DNA from: Hydrangea macrophylla | Lineage: Eukaryota > Streptophyta > Magnoliopsida > Cornales > Hydrangeaceae | Reading direction: 5' to 3' | DNA: 64,000 nt | Assembly: GCA_033977485.1 (NCBI GenBank) | Contig: CM066997.1 | Location: forward strand, 72,324,634 to 72,388,633 | Shown: piece after piece, positions 43,750 to 53,200 of the stretch | Layout of the letters: each line of letters begins with the position of its first letter | How positions within the stretch are numbered: the stretch's first letter is position 1 | Position numbers and translations under genes: made by a program | Notes under the pieces: generated by a model | What the model saw: only the letters and a program-made list of their open reading frames with translations | What the model was told of the DNA's origin: nothing | The model's database searches: none

Positions 43750-44275
43750 TCCCGTCGTATATCCTTATTTCTTCTAGAAACTCTACCTAACTCATCAGGA
43801 TATCCCTGTTTCTCCTAGAAACTCTGTCCGAATCATCCATATTTCCTAGAAATCCCTATTTCTCCCCAGATTACCCAGAAATCTAAATTTCTTCCAGAAA
43901 CTCCGATAGACTTATGTCCCCCCAGATATTCTTGCTTCCCCCAAAATACCCAGAAACCTTAATTTTTCTTAGAAACTCCGATATACTTGTTTTTCCCAGA
44001 AATACCCATAGTACTTGTTTCTCCCAAAAAAAACTCTGCCCAAATCACCCAGAAATGCCCAGATATACTTGTGTCCCCTAGAAACTCTATCCATATTTCT
44101 CAAAAATACCCAAAATACCAGTTTCTCCTAGAAGCTCAGTCTAAATCAACCAGAAATTCTTATTTCTCCTAGATACTCAAATGACTTCTAGAAATTTCTC
44201 CGAATCTTCCAAATCCCTGTTTCTCCCAGAAACTCTGTCCAAAATTCCCGAAGTATCCCGAAAATCCCTGTTATC
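43750..44275 (+). repeat. Degenerate 'ttctcctagaaactctg' repeats in the Tat-2 leader
   Basis: Roughly ten degenerate units of 45-60 bp built from 'tttctcccagaaactctgtcc' and 'aaatacccagaa'-like pieces. The units have drifted too far for exact borders. The short plus-strand ORF at 43987 reads the repeat and is not a gene. Confidence 0.65.
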
Positions 44276-44614
44276 ACTTGGTGATCATACTGGAAAGTAA
44301 GGTTAGCACACTCTGTATGGCTAGGACCTTATTTGTTTAACTGCTATCTGTCAGAAGTAGGGGCATCATATAGATTAGGGCTTACATCTGCATGCTTGTC
44401 TCATATGCATACACGATTCATGTCGGTTCGCTTGCACGCACGTCTTGTCAGTTTCACATGTGTCAGTCTCTACACATCAAATGCATACGTATCATCATCC
44501 CCACCCATCTCAATCGTTGTACAGAAGTCGTATACTTACTGTAACCATCCTCGGTTTGCATCGTTAAATCCTTCAAAACTCTGATCATCTCTTCCTGATA
44601 TGAGTCCATAAGAA

Positions 44615-45315
44615 GTGTTTCGCGCCTCTGCTAATTTGGACTTTTACTTCTATTTGCAGAAAATCGTAGCCCCGGGTAAGGACACTGTTGTACTGCCCCA
44701 AATTCATTATCGTGATCACAGGCTAGCACAGACCATCATCGATCCACCAATGGCCTACAAAGCTCTGGAGGAGAAAGTGAACAAACTACAAACCACTGTT
44801 GAGCAGTTGAGTTTAAGGGTGAGTCGATTTGAGAAGATGGCACAGAGCATTAGCAAAGAACTGCTTGAAATGGGGACCAGAATGGAGGATGCCATCATAG
44901 AAGAAAAGTTCAAGAATGATGAACCCCAACACCAGTCCAAGAGACCTAAATACTCCCGACACTCCCCGGATGTCAACGCCCTGCGCAGCCAACCCATGGC
45001 ATACCCTCATCGGCCATACCAATCCTCCAACCAAATCACTAGTTACCCTTACCAGAAAAACAACCCCGTACCTTTGCCAAACTAGATATCTCCCCCTCCA
45101 CAACCTTAGGCCGTCTGCTAAAAAAGGGACACCTCCAACTCCTTCAGCCTCGTGCCGATCCCCCACCACCTAACTGTGACCTGTCCAAACGATGTGCCTA
45201 CCACCAAGGCCCAGGCCATGACACTGACCAGTGCATACGTCTCCGCCATGATATCCAGGACCTCATCGACCAAAACATCATTGAGCCACCACCCATTCAA
45301 CCCCATGTCACCTAA
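44615..45315 (+). pseudogene. Tat-2 gag remnant (C-terminal part, frameshifted)
   Basis: Frame 44615-45085 contains a coiled-coil-like stretch (ALEEKVNKLQTTVEQLSLRV) and then RMEDAI...SPDVNAL, which aligns with the region after the capsid in the Tat-1 Gag. Near 45050-45070 the match moves to another frame, which continues with KLDISPSTTLGRLLKKGHLQ and the variant zinc knuckle CAYHQGPGHDTDQC (from 45193), and stops at 45313-45315. The capsid core seen in Tat-1 (~residues 110-290) is missing. A bound nucleic-acid role without capsid assembly is conceivable only if the shift is suppressed. Most likely it is a decayed remnant. Confidence 0.7.
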
Positions 45316-46496
45316 AGCTCCTGGCTTATCTGTTCAAATGATCCCCTTCGCTGAGGACCATGAGTGTTGAACCTGTGCAAGTGAAGTGATGGTGTTTGGG
45401 ACTCTTGCTAGAAAACTAAATGAAGATGCTCTTTAGAAAAAAAGAGATATAAAAAGAATAAGTGAGTCACTGTGACATTCCATTTGAGACCATGTCGAGT
45501 CTAGTCGAGTCTGTTGTATGTTTATTCTTGTGGTCAAGTTTGTTTGTCATCGAGTTGTTAATGAGTCTGTAATCCTTCTTTACTGATGGAATGAAGTCTC
45601 ATTTTTCCTAATCTGATGTGTTTAGTCATAGATGCATGAATCGCTGAACTGAAGTGTTACTTTTCAAATTACCATGGATATTACTGTGCTAAAAAAAAAA
45701 AGGTAATTTTTTTTTTTACTCAAAATCCTGAAAGGTCAAAAGTCAATTTTGCGCCGACACCGATGAAGAGCCAAGAATTGAATAGTCTTACTTTAAGAAT
45801 TTAAAGACGCTCTTGCCTCAATCTTGAAAAGACATACTTGAAACTGACTTGGCGCTTGCCCGACACCCTTTTCCCACCATTTCAAAGCCTTGGGCCAACC
45901 CAATTGAGAGCCATATGAACCTGTGTAGACTTAGTCCTTGATGGTAGCCAAACATTTCAGTGAGTTTCATCTCCACTTTCAAAAAAAAAAGAGAAAAGAA
46001 AAGAAAAAAAAAAAAGAAAAAGAAAAGAAAAGCTCGCTAGGTGGAAAACCCGAAAGGGCACCTAGGCAAAAGTTAGAGCTGAAAAGGTGTGGATTTCCAA
46101 AATTTGACCCTAGCCAGTCAAAATGTTGGAGAAAAATTTGATGAAACAAATGAGAGAATCATACGCTTCAAGATACATCTAAAGAACGTGCCAAGATCAC
46201 ATTTCAAAAGGCACGGAATGACCACAAATAAATTTCGAGAGCTGACATGCACATTCTGGAATTCTGAGATTGCGATTGAAAGATCTCACAAGAATCGACT
46301 ATATTAAAAAGCAAAATTGACTGGCTATGCGTAAGTGAAAAGGATCAATCCTCAAAATAAAACAAAAAGAAAAAGAAAAAGAAAAGAAAGGGAGATTGAA
46401 ACTGAATTCCTTTATTCAAAGCTACCACAAGTGGCTCAAGTTTGAACTTATTTGACGATTGGTTTGAGAAACCCTCATACCCAATTTCTTTCAAGC
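45316..46496 (+). other. Tat-2 segment with purine runs, no gene
   Basis: Contains long A/G-rich runs (45980-46032, 46365-46392) and a nested hairpin at 46037-46065. No coding frame is supported. The ORFs at 45938-46307 consist of Lys-rich translation of the purine run. Confidence 0.5.
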
Positions 46497-46890
46497 CCTA
46501 ACTTGAACTACGCTCGACCTGATTTCCACTCGGGGATACGTAGGCAACCACATCGGTTCGGTCGACACCATCATAACCAAACCAATTTCTTTCAAGACCT
46601 TACCTTGAATTACGCTTGACCTGATTCCCGCTCAGGGATACGTAGGCAACCACAACGGTTCGGTCACCCCACCTACCTAAAAATCAACCCGCTTCTTTCC
46701 GACCATGGCTCGAACTACGTTGGACCTGATCCCCACTTGGGGGTACGTAGGCAGACTTTCAAAAAGAAAAGGAGGATGGCTCGCTAGGCCAAAAATCCGA
46801 AAGGACGCCTAGGCAAAAATTAGAGCTAAATCCAAAGTGAGCAATAACAAAAGAGAGAAAAGAGCTCGTTAGGTCACCTCACTGGTGCCT
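46037..46890 (+). repeat. Three CTAGG...CCTAGG hairpin modules in Tat-2
   Basis: 46037-46065: CTAGGTG pairs with CACCTAG around an inner CCC-GAAA-GGG hairpin. 46784-46812: CTAGGC pairs with GCCTAG around TCC-GAAA-GGA. 46871-46890: AGG/CCT and CACC/GGTG around a TCACT loop. All three sit between 'agctcg' and 'caaaa(g/a)tta..agc'. The arms change together between copies. No equivalent was found in Tat-1. Confidence 0.55.
46503..46754 (+). repeat. Three ACGTAGGC stem-loop modules in Tat-2
   Basis: Copies at 46503-46549, 46604-46650 and 46710-46754. Each reads GAA(C/T)TACG, a spacer, CTGAT, a pyrimidine arm, a 4-nt loop, a G-rich arm, then TACGTAGGCA. The first two are followed by CGGTTCGGTC. 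The stem bases differ between copies but mostly keep pairing. They match the Tat-1 modules at 1179-1323. Confidence 0.65.
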
Positions 46891-46964
46891 AGGCAAAAGT
46901 TATGAGCATTTGAGAGATTAAAGTCACGGTCCTTGCCTCAAGCCAGAAATCACCTTCCACACTA

Positions 46965-47168
46965 GGGGTAAACTTTGGCTACTCGCCTCGTTTGCCTAAA
47001 TTTTACTATTTACCCTTCATACAAGGGGCAAACTTTGGTCACCTACCTCGTTTGCCCAAAACCTCCAATGAACCTTCCTCCAAACTAGGGGCAAACTTCG
47101 GTCATTTACCTCGTTTGCCTACCGATCCCACATCATGCCCTTCAAACTAGGGGCAAACTTCGTTTGCC
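46965..47168 (+). repeat. Four GGGCAAAC/GTTTGCC hairpins in Tat-2
   Basis: At 46965-46997, 47025-47057, 47086-47120 and 47151-47168. The 5' arm reads AGGGGCAAAC (GGGTAAAC in the first), the 3' arm GTTTGCC(C/T). Loops are 3 nt in the last copy and about 16-18 nt in the others. They occupy the same place in the 3' UTR as the Tat-1 hairpins. Confidence 0.65.
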
Positions 47169-47724
47169 ACCCGATCCCTATACACCAATGGTAAGCCTTC
47201 AAGTCACAAACATTGTCTTGAATAGATGGAAATGGAGCATCTTTTATTCTATAAGCTAAGGCACTAATTCAAAGCACATCTTGGGAGAAGCAAAGAAATT
47301 GATTAAATCAGTAGGGAGGAATTTTCAAAAATAAGATTCACCATCAAAGTGATGCCACGTTAAGGTGAGAAGGTAAACACAAAAGAGAAATAGTACATCA
47401 TTTATGACAAGAGCACATTAAGTTTTGGCAAGTCGAGCTTGTTTCATATCAGTGTCGAATGTGTCACCCTCGCGTGTCGGTGTCTGTCAGTTTTGAGTCT
47501 GTCATAGTTTTTTTTTTGGAAAAGGGTTAGTCGTAGTCTCAAATGTGTAAGTCAACAGTGACGAATAATGAATTTTTCAAATCAAGTTATATAGAGCATT
47601 CCAATAACAATGCAAGCAGGAGTACCAAACACTATTACTGCACCAGTCAAAGCGTCAACATGAGAAGCATCAAAACTTGGGAAAAATTTCATCCCTTTCC
47701 AAATCGTTGAAAGTTAACCATCTT

Positions 47725-48195
47725 CGTTCATGCAACATAAGTCCATGAGTGGATGTTGATCTTCTTTTCTCCTAGCAACATAAGTCCATGAGTGGCTGTT
47801 GATGATCTTCCTTTCTCCTAGCAACATAAGTCCATGAGTGGCTGTTGACTGTAATCTTTCTTCATGCAACATAAGTCCATGAGTCCATGAGTGGCTGTTG
47901 ACTGTAATCTTTCTTCATGCAACATAAGTCCATGAGTGGCTGTTGATGATCTTCTTTTCTCCTAGCAACATAAGTCCATGAGTGGCTGTTGATCTTTCAT
48001 CTTTCTTCATGCAACATAAGTCCATGAGTGGCTGTTGATCTTTCATCTTTCTTCATGCAACATAAGTCCATGAGTGGCTGTTGATGATCTTTCTTTCTCC
48101 TAGCAACATAAGTCCATGAGTAGCTGTTGATCTTTCATCTTTCTTCATGCAACACAAGTCCATGATTGGCCGTTGATGACCTTCTTTCATCCTAA
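47725..48195 (+). repeat. ~50-bp tandem repeat in the Tat-2 3' UTR
   Basis: About ten units beginning gcaacataagtccatgagtg, then gctgttgat and a pyrimidine-rich 'cttctttctcctag' tail. Two tail variants alternate, so some units form 100-bp pairs. Non-coding. Confidence 0.85.
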
Positions 48196-48339
48196 AGCAA
48201 CATAACTCCATCACTCTCCTCTTTCAATATCAAAACCTTAAGTGCCGCAGGCCATCTCTGTATCTCTCATCACAAATAGAATAATACCTTGACTCCCATT
48301 TAAAGGACGTATTTCCTTCTTCCTAGCAGAGTACATTAT

Positions 48340-49235
48340 CCTTCAGCTCCCAGAGGCCCTGACCGGCCCTCTTGGATTGAGCACTGAAAGAGATTCTCCG
48401 AGAACCCTACATCAGAAACCAAAAGATACCAGCTCCCGGAGGCCCTGACCGGCCCTCTTGGATGGAGCGCCGAAAGAGATTCCCCGAGAACCCCGCATCA
48501 TCCCCCGAGAACAGAAGCAGAAAGATACCAGCTCCTGGAGGCCTAGACCGGCCCTCTTGGATTGAGCACCGAAAGAGATTCCCCGAGGACCCCGCATCAT
48601 CCCCCGAGGACAGAAGCAGAAAGATACCAGCTCACGGAGGCCCTGACCGGCCCTCTTGGATTAAGCACCGAAAGAGATTCCCTGAGAACCCCGCATCATC
48701 CCCCGAGGACAGAAGCAGAAAGATACCAGCTCCCGGAGGCCCTGACCGGCCCTCTTGGATTGAGCACCGAAAGAGATTCCCCGAGAACCCCGCATCATCC
48801 CCCGAGGACTGAAGCAGAAAGATACCAGCTCCCGGAGGCCCTGACCGACCCTCTTGGATTGAGCACCGAAAGAGATTCCCCGAGAACCCCGCATCATCCC
48901 CCGAGGACAGAAGCAGAAAGATACCAGCTCCTGGAGGCCCTGCCCGGCCCTCTTGGATTGAGCACCGAAAGAGATTCCCCAAGAACCCTGCATCATCCCC
49001 GAGGACAGAAGCAGAAAGATACCAGCTCCCGGAGGCCCTGACCGGCCCTATTGGATTGAGCACCGAAAGAGATTCCCCAAGAACCCCGCATCATCCCCCG
49101 AGGACAGAAGCAGAAGGATACCAGCTCCCAGAGGCCCTGACCGACCCTCTAGGATTGAACACCGAAAGAGATTCTCCGAGAACCCTACATCATCCCCCGA
49201 GGACAGAAACCGATAGGCCCTAATCGGCTCTTTTA
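48340..49235 (+). repeat. ~99-bp GC-rich tandem repeat in the Tat-2 3' UTR
   Basis: About nine units with a period of 98-99 bp. Each contains agctcccggaggccctgacc, ggccctcttggattgagcac, then a cgaaagagattccccgag segment and ccgcatcatcccccgaggac. Units are 90-97% alike by eye. All long ORFs on both strands in this stretch translate the repeat. Two more diverged pieces follow near 49310-49450. Confidence 0.9.
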
Positions 49236-49589
49236 GATTGAGCATTGTGAGATCTGACCAACCATGAGAGATTCAGAGATAGATCCTGGTTCTAGGTCAA
49301 GAATTGAAGAGAGATTCTTAGAGAGTTCATCAGCTCCCGAAGGCCCTAACCGACTCTTTTGGATTGAGCATTACAAAATCTGACCAACCACGAGAGATTC
49401 AGAGATGGATCCTGGTTGTAGGTCAAGAATTGAAAAGAGATTCTCAGAGAGTCCCCTACCATCCCCAATAGAAGATAATAGAAGTCTGAACCAATTCTCC
49501 GGACTTGTCATCATAAGGATCGGCCAAAACATCACCTGCAGTCAAATCACCCTGATTCCCTTGGCAAGCACTGTCTATTCACTGATTAT

Positions 49590-49760
49590 CATGAGCTTTC
49601 TCACCTGTCAGTCATTATGAGTTTCCTCACTTATCGTGAGCCTCTTCACTCCGGTTATCTCACCTGTCAATTATCGTGAGCTACTCCACTTATCATGAGC
49701 CTCCTCACTTTGGTTATTATAAAACTGTCGGTTATCATGAACTCCCTCGCCTATGGGTTA
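49590..49760 (+). repeat. Short 'ttatcgtgagcctcctcact' repeats in Tat-2
   Basis: Five or six degenerate 25-40-bp units. They lie between the 99-bp array and the 3' terminal module. Non-coding. Confidence 0.55.
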
Positions 49761-50096
49761 TCCTTAGTTGTCATCCTCAGGGACCCCACATCTGACTACA
49801 TTCGCTCGCAAAGCACACTTCCCAAATTTCAGAAGTTTGCCCTTAAACCCAGAGTTTTCTAAATCTTGATGTCCTTATCCGAGTCATCCACCACCTCACG
49901 GTCGCTAACACTAGCACAACACCAGTCCACTCGGGGTGGCACACACCCCACAACACCTGCTCATACTAGGATCATAACACTAGACATGAAAGGACTCATG
50001 ACACAATTCATATCACATCCATGCATTACATATCATCCTCATAGCATAGAATCCGCATGTCTTGTTGTGCATGTGTGACTTGTTCCTTTGTGCCCT

Positions 50097-50140
50097 TAAC
50101 TACGTCCTGGTTTGATTCCCCTTGGGATACGTAGGCAGCT
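50097..50140 (+). repeat. Terminal ACGTAGGC module of Tat-2
   Basis: AACTACGTCCTGG, then TTGATTCCCC, TTGGGATACGTAGGCAGCTC. It is followed by a CGCAGAGCGCGACC segment and lies 160 bp before the 3' LTR. Tat-1 has the counterpart at 13459-13500, about 235 bp from its 3' LTR. Confidence 0.6.
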
Positions 50141-50240
50141 CACGCAGAGCGCGACCAGCACTAGCCTCAGCATCATTGCATCTTTTGCAACACTTTTTAT
50201 CCTAAATCTGTAGCCTCCAAAAAGTCCTGTCTCTTCAAAA

Positions 50241-50299
50241 CTTTGGCACTCGCTTGCGACATGCGTTGCCTCGCAAGATCCTGCCAAAGAGGGGCAAAC
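50241..50299 (+). promoter_or_regulatory. Polypurine tract with two-part hairpin, Tat-2
   Basis: Outer stem CTTTGGCA (50241-50248) with TGCCAAAG (50282-50289). Inner stem CTTGCGA (50253-50259) with TCGCAAG (50271-50277). The purine tract AAAGAGGGGCAAAC then runs to the LTR start at 50300, its first four bases being part of the outer stem. It primes plus-strand synthesis. Confidence 0.75.
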
Positions 50300-53200
50300 T
50301 GTAGACACCCCATTTTGTCAGCTATCGAATTTAGGAGATCCATAGCTTGGTGGTTCACAATGATCGTAAAAAAGGGACTCCTGGAAGTCAGCTCTATCTC
50401 TCAGAATGCTCAGATTGACCAAAATGCCCCTGAAAGCCCGAAGACTCCCAGATTTGGTCCCAAAGTTCTGAAAACATGCTATGTCGTAAGAAAAATGTTA
50501 AAATGAGTTTTTAAGTAAAATTGAAAGAAATCGTCAGCTCCCAGAGACCCCCGGAAGTCCCGGAAGTTCCCCGAAAGTCCCCGTTGACCGGTTTGACAAA
50601 AGTTTGACCAGAGTTTGACCAAGTTTGACCAAGTTTGATCAAAATCGTCCGAGTTCACCAGAATCATTAGAAAAGTATTAAAATGAGTTCTAAAAGAGAA
50701 TCGAGCGAAAACGTCGGCTCCAGGGAGTTCCCGGAGGTTCCCAGAACTTCCCGGGAATCCCAAGTTTGACCAGTTTGACCAAGATTTGACTTTGGAATCG
50801 GGACACCGAAACAATTTTCAAATATTTTTCATGGATACTAGAGGTCAATAGCTTTCCAACGGTATATCGCACATAATTCCTGGATTTAAAATGAATTTAT
50901 TATGAATTTCCAAAGCAGGAAAAGGCGATCAAATCAGCTTTTATCGCGAATACCATAAAACTTTTCAAAGTGACCTATCCTCGAACTATTTTTTATTTAA
51001 AGTAGACTCCATTACCTTTCCAACGGTATATCACAACCACAATTTGGAGTTCGTACGCATTTTCTGTGAATTTCGGACGAAATAGGGCCTTTTCGCGAAT
51101 ACCGGAACTTCAGTGCCTAAACAGCATTATCTGGACGAAGGAGGAGCAGTGCCGTCGCGGCACTCCCCTCCAGAGCAGTGTATTTTTGTAATTTGTTTTG
51201 TGGTCCCAATTTGATATATTAGAAATCAAAACGACGTAGTTTTGGTTCTCAGCTTTTTTTGGACCAATGGGAGACCATTTTAAGCTTTTTATAACTCCAT
51301 TTACCACCCCTCCTTTGCCTATAAAAGAAGCCATTTACTTCCATTTTGAGGAGAGACATAGAAGCTTAGAGAGAGTTTAGGAAGAAACTCTAGAGAAATA
51401 TAGAGAGAGAAAGAGAAGAAGTAGTCTTCTTCTTCTATTTTCTCCATCAAAGTGAGTTTTCTTTGAGTTTGCTATCAAAACTTCCATCATCCAAATATTT
51501 CTTTCACCACCATTCTTGAGTATTCATGAGATAGGAAGCTACTTCCATGTCCAAATGTCACCACATATGAGTGAAACACCAAGCTACAAGTCTAATATCT
51601 CAATGATTATCAACTACTGGTTGCTATTTGAATGCTTGTTTACTTTGATGTTCATCTCTCTCTTAACCTCATTTCTTTTTTACTTTTCTTTGATTATTTA
51701 GTTGTTCATCATCATCTAGATGACATGTTGTTTGAGGAGAGTGAATCCTTATGGATAGTAGCTCTTGACCTCAAAGACATGTTTGATGGATGATGATTTT
51801 ACCTTCAATACATTTATATGTATTCTTGAAGCCATATTCTCAAACAAAACTATGTTTGTGCAAATAATATTGGGAGTTCTTTGATGATTCAAGGTTGGAT
51901 GAGATTCTAAGTGGTCACATGGTCATCTCAAGAGTTTAAGTTCATGCTTTGAACATCTATTTCAAAACCCCCAATCAAGAGCTCAAACTCCATTTCAAAA
52001 CTCAAATCCATTTTCTTCAAGAATGATCCAAAACAGTGATCTGTTCAGATTCAAAGATTTGTTTTGAATTAACTACTTGAGTTATGATGATGAAACCACT
52101 TGGAAATCTTCCTAAGACGTCATAGTTTGTCCTCAATTTTTCCCATCAATTATAGAGATGTGAAAGTATTTGTTTTGGATGTGAGAAGTTCATATTCATA
52201 ATCTGCCTCTGTTCTCACAGAATGTTCACCCAAATTCTTGCACTTATTCTGGATATTTTCGTCACTGTACATATATCTTTTCTATTTTTTTTATATAAAA
52301 CTTGGGTGTCTTAGGAAACGTTTGGTATATAATGGGTCATCATAAACCTTTTCTTTGATTTATGAAAAATCATACAAAGTCAGTCAACAGTGCAGCTTTG
52401 GTTTCTGAGTCATGTGTACATTCTGATTTATTTCTTTTAATCTGTGATAGCTATTGATGTTTGGCTTTTTGGGTTATTTTCTAGACACAATAAGGATAAT
52501 CTCTGATTTTTCGCACATTTTCCTAGGCAAGTTTGACCTCCCATTATAATGTTACAAAGTAATGCATACAGTCTGTCCACTATTCACAGCATTTCACTTT
52601 TTGGCTTTCACACTTTGATGCAACACTCTCTTGTATCTAGATGAACCCATATCCCATGCACATGTTCTTTACCACTTTTAGCATACTATATCATATCATA
52701 TATCATCTATCCTCTCATGTATCATACTCCCATAGACTCTTGAATTTGGTTTCCAAATAAAACCATGTTTTGCAAATACTTGGGAAGTTCTTGAAATAAG
52801 TTAGGAACTGATATTCCAAGTGGTTAGAATATTCATCCAAGTTCTGAAAGTATACTTACAAAACCCCCATTTCAAAACCCCCCTCTTAAACCCCTCATTT
52901 TTATTCCAAGAAATAAACCTTGTTTTTCTCAAAAACCCTCAAAACAGTGAGTCATTTAACTTCAAGGAATTATTTTGAGTTCAATAATCAATGTATGAAT
53001 GTAAGACCACTTGGAAAGTCTTCCTAACTCCTTAGAGAACACCCATGATTTTTGGTTTGACTTGGAAATACTTGAAAATGGTCCATTTGGATCCAAACAT
53101 TTTCTCTAGACATTTTGTTTTTGATGTCACAGCAGCTAGGTCCACCTTCAACTTGTTTTCCAGAAAAACCTTTCCAAACGGGGTGGTCCTAACTTATTTT

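Noticed and set aside
46540..46665. tRNA-like sequence or Pol III box B (CGGTTCGGTC)
   Set aside because: Only part of the box B consensus matches, no box A or cloverleaf can be drawn, and the string belongs to the repeated ACGTAGGC module.
47725..49235. CRISPR-like array
   Set aside because: Units are head-to-tail tandem repeats without unique spacers, in a plant retrotransposon.
48412..49245. ORFs of up to 159 codons on both strands in the 99-bp array
   Set aside because: The period is a multiple of three, so open frames arise in several phases on both strands; this is repeat translation.
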